Origin: Siderastrea siderea
Taxonomy: Eukaryota; Cnidaria; Anthozoa; Scleractinia; Rhizangiidae
Length of the DNA: 64,000 bases
NCBI GenBank assembly: GCA_964030785.1
Contig: OZ034969.1
Location: forward strand, 48,247,701-48,311,700
Direction: 5' to 3'
Positions 29,001-36,654 of this stretch are shown here, piece after piece. Under the pieces are notes generated by a model, which was given only the letters and a program-made list of their open reading frames with translations, ran no database searches and had not been told where the DNA came from. A program made the position numbers and the translations under genes. Each line of letters opens with the position of its first letter. The stretch's first letter is position 1.

Positions 29001-32000
29001 GATATTTAGACAATACCATATTCAGGTGAGCTAGACATTACCTTTCCGCTGTGGATTACAACCGAATACCAACCAAAATAGAAGAAATGTCCACATTTTC
29101 GGTTATTTGGTCGGAGGTATGTGACAATTGTTGACGTGTTAATGTTGTGATTATCGGGATTTTGAGAGCGTTTGTACTCAGCGCTGACAAAGAGCCCGAA
29201 ACTAATTTTTAAACCTGGTTTAAGAACGGCATTTCCTCTTTCAAGAATTCTGAATTTCAAGTGATTCGGTGTTTTACCAGGAAGGGAAACTTTCTCTTGA
29301 AAAACTGTGCCAAATTGAGAATTCAAAGCAAGCGAATTTTAGCGGTTTTCAGCAGCCTGCCATGACCTTGAAAATTAATCGACAAAAGAATAATTTGACT
29401 CAAATTACTTGTAAACTCTTCAACAGCAAATTTCTGGGCTCAAAACAGGATTTTTCCATGACGCGAATTAAACAGAGTGAAGTTTACGAGAAGGTATGAT
29501 TCGCTTTTATTCGGGGTGTTTGTAGATACACGTAGTGCGGTAACGGTTTTTAAATTTTTTGGAGATTTAAAAATAGTTTCTAAACAAAAATTGCCACCAC
29601 GTTTCTAGAGCTACCATAAGGTATCTCTGGGCGAAAAACGGAGAATTTTGATTTTTCATCATGTGCCACATATTTTCGATTTCGCTCGGTCTTAGTGGAC
29701 ATTGCCTCTTAAGTATTTACTTTGAAGCAATAGCCTATTCTGCCAAAAATTTCGCCTCATACACCTGTAAGCTAAAACACTCGTTGTTAAAGAGTATAAG
29801 CTTAAATTTTTTGATCGCTAAAAGTGTCATTTTATTATGCTCGCTTTTTGAATTTCCATTTCTTCTGCGTTCTACTCTACATAAAACAAAATGCTCAATA
29901 GCCATAATGTTATGTTACTCTGCATAGTTTTACATTAGTTAACGACTTACGGGTGGAGGCGATCTTGGTTGTAAGCATTTTACTGGTCTTTACTACCAAA
30001 CACTAAATAGTACTAGGACATATGCCCATGCTACAAGTGAGATAACTTTGCCTTTGCTCGGCATGAAGGACATTGCTGACTTAACATTCAAAGCGTTTAA
30101 TGATTTTATTATTTTCTCATGATCTTGCTGGTGAAAAACATGCTACGAACTCGTATTTTCTAAAGGTGCATATAGTTTTTTAAATCCACTTACGAGTGCT
30201 ATTTTTCTCAGCCCGCCTAACAATTGAAACTGTAATTGCATACGCGTGTTAATAGCAGACGTTGATTGATGCGATGTTCATTGTTGTCTGTTTAGCGTAT
30301 TTACAGATGTGGATGTTTCCTGTTTTATTTAGCAAACCGCTAAAATGCCCTGGCTTTCACAAATCTGCAGAGCATGACCGTCTCATCTGTATTCTACAAA
30401 TTTGTGACTGCAAGCTGCTATGATATTTTATGATTTTACAATACAATTTCAAGAAATAATGCGAATAAATTTATTTTTTTGGTTATTTATTTGAAACCCG
30501 TGTACGTGACCGGTCAAAATGAACACCAAACCAAAATTTTGTCCGGACAAATCGTCATCTTGGCCGGACATTGTCCGTTGACCGGCCGTTATTTTGAGCC
30601 CTGGGGAGTGAAAGAGATAAATCATTCAAGTGTGTGATCTGTGCTTATCTTTCTCAAACTCACCTCCAGTTGAATATGCTCCAAATAGATTACCAACAGG
30701 CGACACAGGGGGCAGATTGTGGGGTAAATGTGTATCACTGAGGTTGTTAACATGGGGTTGTGGTCGCAACACTGTGATAATAAAGAAGCAGTGACTTAGT
30801 ACAATTCAATTCTTTGCTTTGTTAGTGCTCTCACGTCTTCAGGGCTCTTAGCTTTCAATGATGGACCCCTGGTATACAGGGACAAATGATCCTAGGCAAT
30901 TCTCATAAGCATAAAAGCAAAAATCAGATTAAAGAAAATGGTGTGCACTGCTGGCAGCCATCTACTAACAAAACGAGTACCACTGGAGTGCCAAAACAGA
31001 TCTCTGTTGATATCATGTTTTGCTTGGAGCAAAGCCAAAACATACGTACATGTATTTGATTTCAAGCACTCCACTTTTAAGACTAGAGTTAAACATTGAT
31101 CCACCAAAAGTCGTGCAAGAATAAGTCAGTGTTTCTGCTCCAGAACAAATTTAATGCATTCAATGGTGAACACAGTCTCTTGGTCATATTTTTAGCCAAA
31201 GACGTCACATTGATAACTGATTCCTGATTGCTGATTCCTTGCTCTGGGGAAGACATGTTACATTAACCGCAAGTGGGAAGGGGAAGGCGTGGTTGAGGGA
31301 GTTAGGGTACGGGTGGGACCGCACTGCAGTGGTGTAACACCCATAGGTTATCCTCATAAATTTCACCATAACTATTGCATAACAAAATGTCATTGGCTCT
31401 GCATGCATTGTGTGCCAATGTTTAAAAAATTGGTGGTACTGGTAGTCCTGACTAATAAATGTGTGAGACAGCATCAACTTAAACACAAACATGTAATTAT
31501 ATACATATAAAATATAGAACAATCCTGCCTAATGCTTCCCTGGTAATACAACTAACTTGTTATAACTGCTGCCAGAAGTGAAAAGAGATACAGTGGAACC
31601 TTCATTTAACGAACCTCTATATAACGAAATTCTTAGTATAAAGAACCATACATGTATTTTTCAGCCCAGTAATAGTAAAATGTATGAAAAAGAATCCCAA
31701 TATAATGAACCCTCAAGATAATAATAACAAACCAATTACTCCAGTCCCTTGGCACTTCCTTATGATTTTATCAACGTTCCACAGTAATAATAGGACTGAG
31801 TGGAATTCAGTTTGGTCTGCAACCACACAAGCAATTAAACAGAATTGAGGAAGTCTGAGTTTTTAACCACCTGTGGGAAATATTTTCGTTGATCTCCCCA
31901 TACACCAAATCAACTCAGCTCAGTCTCAACAGTACACAGATTTATTCCTCATCCAAGTCTCAACAGTTACAGGTCACCAGAAAACTTACAAAAGCGAAAA

Positions 32001-34212
32001 CGTCTCCGATACGTTTTGACCACGAGGTCCGAAACTTCAAAACGAGGCTAACCGAACAAAGCTTACATGTACTCTCATGTCACGCAAATCCACTTTCAAG
32101 TCACGCAAAGTAAACATTCTCGACACACCAGCATGATTACAAACACGCTATGCATAGGCTATTGCCTAATCCCAAATGCAAATCCATCTACTTGCCACAT
32201 ACATTTCTTGAAGTCTTCTCACAATACAGCAACCTCCATACAATTACTTAGGGTACCGGGTATCTTATTACTGTAAAGTTCCGATAGTAGCAACCATCAT
32301 TACTTTGGAATTAGCAGCCTTTGGGGCTTGTTACTTTCAGGGGGTCGTTAATTTCAGGGAACAAAAACCACGAAACAAAGCTGCACTAGTTCTTTCTTTC
32401 CAAAATGAAAAATAAACAACATAATATTAAAAAACAACAACATTTCATTTGTATTCCATGGTATAAAGATGGTGTTTAATTTTTTAAACAGAAGGTATGT
32501 AACAGTGATAGCTAAGTAATAAATACAGCAATACTCTGATAAAAAGCAAAAGCAATGATAAACAAATGAGAAGGAATTTGTCTGTGCAGTTTCATGTTTT
32601 TGTCCGCCACATGGTTGGGCTCTGGATATTTAATTACCTATACTGTGTTGTCACTTGTGGGGACGAGCTGTACTAGTTTGTCTCTGAGTTCTATTCTTAG
32701 ACTTTTAAGTCCCTTCTTGACGTCAATTTGATAAAAGCAAGGAATCTCGATGCCTCCTTCTTGCACCCATACACCTTCAGGCGCACTCCTGCTTTGTCGG
32801 GACACACGGCAAGTTATCTTGTTACAGGACCTCTGCCAAGCTATCAGGCATGAATCCAACTGTAGTCCCATCAATAAAGGTATTCCGTATGTGTACAACG
32901 TAACTAAAAAAAAAAAACTTGGTTTCGCTACTTTTTGGGGGACTCACTAGTTTTGGGGGCTCACTATTTTCGGAATTTATTAGAAGCCACAAAGTTTTGA
33001 CGTTACTTTCAGGTGGTCGTTACTATCGGAAAACAAAATAATTATTGAACAGAAAACAACCCAAAATCATTCGATTGAGTTCAGCATTTGAACATTAAAT
33101 AAATATAATCGAACATTTGATATTGTGTGAGTACAATTATTGAACCAATCAAACCAATCAAAATAAACTGAACGCAATCATTTCGAATCAAATTAAATTT
33201 TTTTCGTACTTCATCTCTTGACGATCGAAATATGGAGCGATTTCAGAATACCCAGCCACTTATTTACATATCTCTCAACGCTTTAAAAAACGAAGCATAT
33301 AGAAACAAAAGGACCCATTCAAATTCAATGAGATGCAAATAAGTGGCCGGGTATTATAATAGACAGGAACCTTCACAAAATGGAATCAGTAGTCCGGTAA
33401 TCGAACTTTGCGTTATGGTTCGATTGAGTTCGATTGGTGAACGTTCAGTACCCGAACGTTCCATTGGTCCGATATTTGCATTCGATTGACGAGCTTTTCC
33501 TGTGAGCTTGATTATGTTCGATTGCCGAACTGAACCAAAAAGACGGGCGATCATCTACAGAATCAAATATGCTTTTTGAAGGGCAAAATCAAATTCCATC
33601 ACGTTTTCAAAACGAGACTAGAAAACAAAACATCTTGTTTGAGTAAAAATAATACGGTTAAACCACAAAAAGGCACTATTTTCTCTTTCGCCCTGCCAAA
33701 TCACAACAAAAAGAAAAAAGGCGAGAATTCGGAATTTGCTAAAACAAAAACGTAGCTACTACGTGTCGATACTTCCGATCACACAGTGATCACACTTAAC
33801 AACATTAACAACAAACACTCGCTCTCATTGAGTATACTAGAATTCTAACAAAATTATTTATTTATGCCTCTCAGTTACATTCACCTGTAAATTCGACGGG
33901 TTTTAGAAGATCAACAGCATCGTCCCTCTGCATGTCCTTCAGTAATTCGATCAAATCTGTCACAGTTTTGGGTTCTCCATTGCGCGCATGAGTCATGAAC
34001 CAATCGTTCAACAAGAAACTCGTGGGATTTCTCTGACACTCGATGTTCCTCACCATCTCGTAATTGTAATTCATTTTGCCTGCCAGATACCTGAAATCTT
34101 TCATAAGGTGTCTTGGATTGAGCTTCATGCCCAGCCTTTCCAAAACGTCCATACTCAAACTGCTCACAAGTGTTGGAACTCGAACAGTTTCACCTCCATC
34201 GCAGGCCGCCAT
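2389..34212 (-). CDS. MALT1-type paracaspase with MyD88-like death domain (14 exons, 3' end uncertain)
   Basis: Spliced minus-strand gene. Exons in transcript order: 33885-34212, 30664-30771, 18965-19063, 18372-18473, 17622-17651, 13878-13967, 12863-12990, 11572-11641, 9644-9836, 9022-9096, 6530-6651, 5573-5722, 4421-4578, 2389-2580. All introns are GT-AG and the phase closes at each junction, giving about 614 residues. Order: death domain (about 15-105), Pro/Asn/Gln-rich linker (110-252), caspase-like p20/p10 (253-470), then an Ig-like domain matching the third Ig of MALT1. Catalytic His331 lies in YYAGH and Cys380 in IIDSC. Asp378, Glu413 and the Asp of PEKDAF match the acidic pocket residues of Arg-specific paracaspases. 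The known family cleaves after Arg in NF-kB signalling; activity here is inferred. No Ig1/Ig2 was found between death domain and protease. Start: ATG at 34212, with A at -3 and G at +4. The in-frame stop is at 2389-2391; a donor at 2479 is an alternative end to the last exon. Confidence 0.9.
2925..3359. mobile_element. Foldback MITE with TTAGCCTGAGAAAACAG ends, split by a second MITE
   Basis: The left end, GCCTGAGAAAACAGCCGACG, is repeated inverted at about 3322-3357, and the inner arms around 3111-3200 and 3240-3330 pair. A second element sits in the left arm at 2967-3110. Related copies are at 6688-6959 (complete) and 11098-11232 (half). Confidence 0.85.
2967..3110. mobile_element. Nested GGGTGTCAG MITE with 9-bp target duplication
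   Basis: A 144-base hairpin element starting GGGTGTCAG and ending CTGACACCC, with a GGGGTC-rich stem. The flanks repeat tgccacttg exactly (2958-2966 and 3111-3119), so it inserted into the left arm of the surrounding MITE. A 9-base duplication suits a Mutator-like mobiliser; this is an inference. Confidence 0.85.
3796..4110. repeat. Diverged tandem duplication of about 160 bp
   Basis: Two direct copies, starting near 3806 and 3965, share 'tcg(c)acggta(a/g)aaa(a/g)tccaagaa' and later segments around ttatctgaatgttgtc / ttaacccgtatgttgtc. Non-coding, in intron 13 of the paracaspase. Confidence 0.6.
4190..4338. mobile_element. Short MITE with TTCACCACCAAGCCTCG inverted ends
   Basis: TTCACCACCAAGCCTCG at about 4191-4207 recurs as its reverse complement at about 4320-4336. 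It has no coding content and ends about 80 bases past the exon 13 donor. Confidence 0.8.
4421..4578 (-). CDS. Paracaspase exon 13: C-terminal Ig-like domain, first half
   Basis: Encodes LPERIQ, GIVISFECQPMFSNVMDIKI and later strands. FSNVM and the spacing from LPE match the third Ig domain of MALT1 (LPESM, EFSNVM). Acceptor tcattttccag, donor gtaagt; phase 1 to 0. Confidence 0.88.
5573..5722 (-). CDS. Paracaspase exon 12: end of p10 and connector
   Basis: Encodes DVHMASNRNLIQ and RLSDPIQDDARPAEYV, matching ALTDPIQGTEYSAESLV of MALT1. Acceptor ttttgaacag, donor gtaagt; phase 1-1. Confidence 0.9.
5739..5915. mobile_element. Degraded MITE of the AACCCTTTAAGCCCC family
   Basis: Shares the internal blocks of the family (gagcatctaattactcctta, gatcaaacatacaggtcacg, aaatgatcaccaaagatg) but has lost its right inverted end. 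Confidence 0.7.
5984..6056 (+). repeat. tRNA-like sequence, probably a SINE head
   Basis: Contains box A-like taactcagtggttagagc and box B-like gggttcgattca at tRNA-like spacing, but the acceptor and anticodon stems do not pair well. Best read as a tRNA-derived SINE or a tRNA pseudogene. Confidence 0.45.
6287..6488. mobile_element. MITE of the AACCCTTTAAGCCCC family next to exon 11
   Basis: About 200 bases ending in TGGGGCTTAAAGGGTTAA, with family blocks for gagaataaaggaaacgatcacc and aaattctcccaact. It lies 42 bases beyond the exon 11 splice donor. Confidence 0.82.
6530..6651 (-). CDS. Paracaspase exon 11: p10
   Basis: Encodes CSQQEAYE, with the Glu matching the acidic pocket residue in CQGAEAFE of MALT1, then NGLYALHLLRHV and HILMDVAR. 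Donor at 6529/6528 is gtatgt. A MITE of the AACCCTTTAAGCCCC family ends about 40 bases inside the following intron. Confidence 0.93.
6688..6959. mobile_element. Complete foldback MITE of the GCCTGAGAAAACAG family
   Basis: Arms of about 120 bases pair along their length: gcctgag at the left with ctcaggc at the right, and tgagccctcgcaaaacgacg against cgtcgttttgcgagggctca. In intron 10. Confidence 0.87.
7764..8540. repeat. Duplicated element with embedded hairpin
   Basis: 7770-7900 and 8280-8410 are direct repeats (tgcaatgcaattcatctttacc against tgtaatgcaattcagctttact; gttttctcgggtgagttcac against gttttctcgggtgaattcac). Between them, 7984-8166 is a hairpin whose arms share ttgaaagctgacgtt and its complement. 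A related hairpin fragment is at 27460-27560. Confidence 0.7.
9022..9096 (-). CDS. Paracaspase exon 10: p20/p10 connection
   Basis: A 75-base phase 2-2 exon encoding RLPNKCGSVQNC then KGNNIFAYSC, equivalent to NIVFGYATC of MALT1. Acceptor tgtgaacag, donor gtaagt. It was found by demanding a phase 2-2 exon for the missing strand, and the frame closes on both sides. Confidence 0.9.
9644..9836 (-). CDS. Paracaspase exon 9: catalytic His and Cys
   Basis: Carries both catalytic residues. KGVYGVLYYAGHAYEDGG aligns with the MALT1 His region, and LNLLIIDSCRI with its Cys region, keeping Asp two residues before Cys. FLLPVDA between them matches the conserved FMVPVDA strand. Starts in phase 1, ends in phase 2. 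Confidence 0.96.
10350..10925. repeat. Tandem array of about 107 bp, 5-6 copies
   Basis: Units contain agctttcatttgaatggtca, ttcacagactcaaaagttag and gtacagcatattaaacagc; the tcatttgaatggtcac block recurs near 10370, 10478, 10585, 10692, 10792 and 10898. The same core occurs singly inside a MITE at 24115-24176. Intronic. Confidence 0.88.
11098..11232. mobile_element. Half copy of the GCCTGAGAAAACAG foldback MITE
   Basis: Only the left arm remains, from gcctgagaaaacagcc to tgacgttcactacccagatc. The right arm is missing. Confidence 0.8.
11572..11641 (-). CDS. Paracaspase exon 8: p20
   Basis: Encodes VVSLVNLTLSEMRVAMLAF, aligning with VVSLLDLTEYEMRNAVDEF of MALT1. Acceptor follows a pyrimidine tract (ttctttgaag), donor gtaaga; phase 0 to 1. 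Confidence 0.92.
12269..12477. mobile_element. Complete MITE of the AACCCTTTAAGCCCC family
   Basis: Starts TTAACCCTTTAAGCCCCA and ends TGGGGCTTAAAGGGTT, as perfect inverted ends, with the internal blocks of the family. The TTAA at the left edge suggests TTAA-targeted insertion, as in piggyBac or Kolobok elements (inferred). Confidence 0.87.
12863..12990 (-). CDS. Paracaspase exon 7: start of p20
   Basis: Encodes DKVALVIGNQQYEKKELQG, the first strand of the caspase fold and nearly the same as DKVALLIGNMNY in MALT1, then PEKDAFDVAKAL, whose Asp aligns with the substrate-pocket Asp of MALT1. Starts in phase 1, ends in phase 0. Confidence 0.95.
13878..13967 (-). CDS. Paracaspase exon 6: end of linker
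   Basis: A 90-base phase 1-1 exon encoding TSPQGETNGTLPVQP and a Pro-rich tail up to the protease domain. Acceptor tgttcacag, donor gtgagt. Confidence 0.87.
14930..15090 (+). mobile_element. Probable 3' tail of a LINE-type retroelement
   Basis: AT-rich stretch ending in caataaagattattattattttt, a short TTA-repeat tail as in CR1/L2-like LINEs. No open reading frame remains. Confidence 0.45.
15118..15661. mobile_element. DNA element with TACCGTATTTTC inverted ends
   Basis: The left end, TATTTTCTTGATTAAACGC, matches the inverted right end, GCGTTTAATCGAGAAAATA. Inside each end are repeats built on gcgtttatt. It resembles the elements at 27952-28557 and 52764-53234. Confidence 0.82.
16133..17374. 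mobile_element. Foldback element of 1.24 kb with TTACAGTGCAAC ends
   Basis: Long inverted arms: TTACAGTGCAAC at the left and GTTGCACTGTAA at the right, then pairing stretches such as ccaatcacaaggc against gccttgtgattgg and ctggcggccggta against accggccgccag. Open frames inside are by-products of the arms. It lies in intron 5. Confidence 0.85.
17622..17651 (-). CDS. Paracaspase exon 5: 30-base microexon
   Basis: A 30-base phase 1-1 exon encoding ten residues (VRRPATDQRN), with acceptor gcttgcag and donor gtaagt. It preserves the frame whether included or skipped, so alternative inclusion is possible. Confidence 0.75.
17953..18172. mobile_element. Hairpin MITE of about 220 bp
   Basis: gtatgatcgtcc at the left pairs with ggacgatcatac at the right, and the centre repeats cctgagcggaagtcatcacc inverted. 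In intron 4. Confidence 0.83.
18372..18473 (-). CDS. Paracaspase exon 4: linker
   Basis: A 102-base phase 1-1 exon encoding 34 linker residues (begins GSYQDLDRAM). Acceptor ttttcag, donor gtacta. No recognised domain. Confidence 0.85.
18965..19063 (-). CDS. Paracaspase exon 3: linker with TRAF6-type motif
   Basis: A 99-base phase 1-1 exon. It encodes PPQENEY, which matches the TRAF6-binding consensus P-x-E-x-x-(aromatic/acidic) at residues 153-158. Acceptor ctttgctag, donor gtaagt. The preceding intron is about 11.6 kb and carries many transposons. Confidence 0.87.
19287..19492. mobile_element. Diverged MITE of the AACCCTTTAAGCCCC family
   Basis: Starts TTAACCCTATAAGCC and ends near AGGGTTTAA; the internal blocks lie in the opposite orientation to the other copies (cttggtgatcacttccttta). 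It directly adjoins the large foldback element at 19484. Confidence 0.72.
19484..21310. mobile_element. Foldback element of 1.8 kb with AAGGAGGCTC ends
   Basis: Arms of roughly 800 bases: aaggaggctcacaacagt at the left against gcgagcctcct at the right; gaagataaacttcaatttcc against ggaaattgaagtttatcttc; the centre is near 20440. No intact transposase was seen. It fills part of intron 2. Similar ends occur at 39508 and 42500. Confidence 0.88.
21439..22335. repeat. Tandem repeat of about 318 bp, 2.8 copies
   Basis: The phrase cagtaaaaacccacgagtaa recurs at 21439, 21756 and 22075, followed each time by nearly identical sequence through cctaacacaactgattacag. Units contain ggttctta pairs that can fold. 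A diverged relative follows at 22375-22510. Confidence 0.93.
22797..23004. mobile_element. Complete MITE of the AACCCTTTAAGCCCC family, reverse orientation
   Basis: Starts TTAACCCTTTAAGCCCCAAG and ends TTGGGGATTTAAGGGTTAA. The internal gtgatattgtaaggagaaat block is the reverse of that in the copy at 12269. Confidence 0.85.
26820..27056 (+). pseudogene. Degraded transposase fragment
   Basis: The plus-strand frame reads RQDSAGCYHC and, after a gap, HGGKGACDRKAGGD. From memory of the family these look like parts of a DDE-type transposase found in cnidarian and other invertebrate elements, but no search was possible. The frame runs only from about 26705 to 27052 and lacks a complete catalytic domain, so the copy cannot be autonomous. 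Confidence 0.5.
27952..28557. mobile_element. DNA element with TACCGTAAACTGCC ends
   Basis: TACCGTAAACTGCCACTTATA at the left matches TATAAGCGGCAGTTGACGGTA at the right, with internal repeats on ttataagccc and a run of 17 C at about 27991-28007. Nested in the 6.4 kb transposon, so it is younger than it. Confidence 0.87.
30664..30771 (-). CDS. Paracaspase exon 2: linker
   Basis: A 108-base phase 1-1 exon encoding 36 residues rich in Pro, Asn and His (begins VLRPQPHVNN). Acceptor ttatcacag, donor gtgagt. It has no recognised domain. It ends only 61 bases from the right end of a 6.4 kb transposon that fills most of the next intron. Confidence 0.85.
31588..31715. mobile_element. Fragment of a pogo/Tigger-like MITE
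   Basis: cagtggaaccttcatttaacg followed by aacctctatataacgaaatt is the terminal signature of many pogo/Tigger-type elements (known family pattern). The right end is degraded. Confidence 0.5.
32275..33020. mobile_element. Element with TTCCGATAGTAGCAAC-type ends
   Basis: gttccgatagtagcaacc at about 32279 is inverted as gtcgttactatcggaa at about 33004-33019, with subterminal repeats (ttactttcaggggg, ttactttcaggtgg). A minus-strand frame at about 32638-32860, with ITCRVSRQ and VWVQEGGIEIP, lies inside and may be element cargo. Confidence 0.65.
33254..33356. mobile_element. Short hairpin MITE
   Basis: atacccagccacttattt at the left and aaataagtggccgggtat at the right form the stem of a hairpin of about 100 bases in intron 1. 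Confidence 0.75.
33885..34212 (-). CDS. Paracaspase exon 1: death domain
   Basis: Encodes residues 1-109 and one base of the next codon. The helical pattern, with DFRYLAGKMNY, NIECQRNPT, LLNDW and LIELLKDMQRDDAVDLL, fits the MyD88/IRAK class of death domain better than the divergent one of human MALT1. Donor is at 33884/33883 (gtgaat). The whole death domain is in one exon, so it could have been gained as a unit. Confidence 0.92.
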
Positions 34213-34348
34213 GTTTTCTTCTGTTAGAGTGTCACATGTTCACTCTAGCGGGAGGTAGATGGGACTTTTCCGACCCTCGCGGCTGCGAAGCGGGGGCGGG
34301 GGGTTGTGTGTGTTGGAGGGGGGGTAGTCATACACTTTACAGTGGTGT

Positions 34349-34769
34349 GCACCAGGAGCCCATTACCCGGAGCGTCCAACTTCCATACTGCGTCTGTGAA
34401 ACGGCATTTTCACAAGTAAAGTTATTTTTAGAAAAGCTTTTCCCGCGAATTGGTTGAAATAGCCAATCAAAAAACGATTGCGTAATTGATAGTAGACTGA
34501 GTACGAAACTACGACAACTCGTCGACGCTGGAAATAAACATAACGGATACCAGTGACCAGTGAGGAGTCTTTACCGGAGTGTTCTGACAGTACTTCAAGC
34601 GATAATTTCGATTAACAAGGGAAGGTAGTAGCTTAGATGTAATGCAGACGTCATCGGAAACAGTTATTTTCGCGGGAAAAGCTTATCTTAAAATAAACCT
34701 ACTTGTAAAAACGCTGTTGCACGAATTTATGGCAGTTGGACGCTCCGGGTAATGGGCTCCTGTGTGCAC
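34349..34769. mobile_element. MITE in the paracaspase upstream region
   Basis: CAGGAGCCCATTACCCGGAG at 34353 is inverted as CTCCGGGTAATGGGCTCCTG, ending at 34762; tgtgcac flanks both sides. The inner arms around ttcccgcgaa / ttcgcgggaa also pair. It lies about 140 bases upstream of the start codon, in or near the promoter, and could affect transcription. Confidence 0.87.
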
Positions 34770-36640
34770 TCAGTCAACACTGGATTCTATTCTCATTCAG
34801 GCCTTCAATTGTTATTTTAATCAGGTGTGCCTCTTCTTCTGCTCAGGCACAGTCAGACGAGAAGAGGCATACGAGCGGGTGTCTCTCTCCCCCGCGGAGG
34901 CTCCTGTTAGTAAACACCAGTGAAAGAAAAATACGGGAGCGGGAGCACTGGGGAGAGAAAACGGGAGCGCGTGCAAAAAGACATTGTTTGCTGTGCCGCT
35001 TCAACCTTTTAACAAGAAAGTATTATAATTAATCATTCAAGTTAAACAAAGAAGGGAAATTTTTATTGGATATAATTACTTTAAAAAACGCAGAGATGGG
35101 GGTTGAGGCACATTAGTACTAAGCAAAATAATAATGCTGAGGTTGCTTTTTTGTAGGTTTGTGAGAAAGAAGAATCTCCCATTAACGGTTGGGCAGAATC
35201 TCATTAAAGTTTCTTTGAAAGAACCTAAATGGGAACATTTTAGCAGAAACAAAATGAACTACTGAGAGGACCCAGCTAACTAAACCCTGACTACTACTCG
35301 TTAGCATTTCCCTTGCAGGATTATTTTTTTCCGTATGCAAGAACTTTTTTCTGGGCTACTCGCTGTGCATGATTTTTTCTCAATTTTTCCTTGCATGAAT
35401 TTTTTTTTTGTATTTCACCCTCCTCCACCCCCATAACTTTTCTAATGGTCCGTCCCTAATCAAATGCGTCCAACTCAGCCGCAGACAGATGCCGGAAGAT
35501 GACATTGGCATTTCAGACATGGAGGTTCATTTAACTCTTCACCTCGAAATCAGCTAAGTGACGCCACTGATTTCCTCTACACGTGGCGAAAAAACCTTAG
35601 CAGCAACAGCGAAGAAAGAAAAGAAAAAATAATGGAAGAACTTTTCATCGATGAGTCTGAGTTTTGTTTGGCGGGTTCACAGGCTCACCATGCTCTGTTT
35701 TTGCGGTGTTGTGTGCATTTATAGTGGCTACTAGTATCGGTTTATCAAACTGAAACTATGGGAATAATTTCGGGCATTGAAAACTAATAAAAAAGAAAAC
35801 TCTTAAAACTACTGCCAGGGTATTTTGCTTTGCTTTTGCTATTTTGAATTCCGCGAGTTTGTCATCGTCTAAAATAAACACGGAAGAAAAGCAAAACACC
35901 ATAGCAGTTATTTTATGAAGTTCTACTTCTTTTTCATCAGTTTTGAATGCCCCAGATGTTTCCTTTAGTTCTGCTAGTTTGATTAAACGATATAGTCATA
36001 AATACACAGCACACCACACACACAGAGGATGGTAAGCCTGTGGGAGGGGGGGGGGGGGGGTAAACAAAACTGGCCCAGTGAGTGTTACGTGTAAAAGGAG
36101 TTAAAGCTTTTTAAAGACTTTGTTTATAGGCCGGGTTTTATGACCTAGATTTTGTGCATTTTCTACCTATAAACACCCGACTAATAAAGGATTATAGTGT
36201 ATAAATGCTTCCTTTTGTATTACTATTGATGCATTTATGGAAACTACAAAGTGAAGACCAGAGAGGATAACCCAAAAACATTTTATCGATCCGAGGTCAA
36301 CCTGGATACCAGGAAGATCGAACCTGCTCCGTGAAAGAAGGTTTTGGAATTCTTGACACGTGCATATTGACCTTTTATAATTTGTTAGTAATCTTGAATG
36401 ATAATTTGTTTAGGTTTAAGTGCTCATTGGTATCAAATCTTTTTAGAATTACTTAATATACTACGTAAACTAACTAGTCTTTTTATACTTTTTAAGTCAT
36501 TTTTAGCGTTTTACTCTTTTATTGATCTTTTATCTTAATTTTACTATATACATATTGTAACGTTTTTATATCGATGTGTAACTTTAAACAACTTGTTAAG
36601 CGATAGAAATAGGGCTATATAAATAAAGTATTATTATTAT
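34770..36640. other. Intergenic stretch without a supported gene
   Basis: No exon with coding character was seen. It contains a diverged palindrome at 35735-35990 (an older relative of that at 40044-40391), poly-G near 36046-36060, and a LINE-like 3' end at 36390-36647 ending in a TTA-repeat tail. Confidence 0.5.
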
Positions 36641-36647
36641 TATTAAA
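36390..36647 (+). mobile_element. LINE-like 3' tail
   Basis: AT-rich sequence ending in ggctatataaataaagtatt and then a TTA repeat, typical of CR1/L2-type LINE ends. No coding part remains. Confidence 0.5.
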
Positions 36648-36654
36648 TCTTTCC

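Larger units (their letters stand above)
24206..30603. mobile_element. 6.4 kb DNA transposon with long inverted ends and 5-bp target duplication
   Basis: Ends CAGGGCTCAAAATAA and TTATTTTGAGCCCTG are flanked by exact gggag duplications (24201-24205, 30604-30608). Inverted arms run inward: about 24640-24900 pairs with 29090-29360 (aacgctctcaaaatcccgat against atcgggattttgagagcgtt). The internal plus strand keeps short transposase-like stretches (see 26820-27056) but no intact gene. It holds at least two later insertions. Located in intron 2. Confidence 0.87.
24012..30622. mobile_element. Older MITE split by the 6.4 kb transposon
   Basis: Left piece 24012-24205 starts TTAACCCTTTTACTCCCAAGAGT; right piece 30604-30622 reads gggagtgaaagagataa. 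Joined across the insertion, these would be inverted ends of one MITE. The left piece holds a single unit of the 107-bp sequence found in tandem at 10350-10925. Confidence 0.75.
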
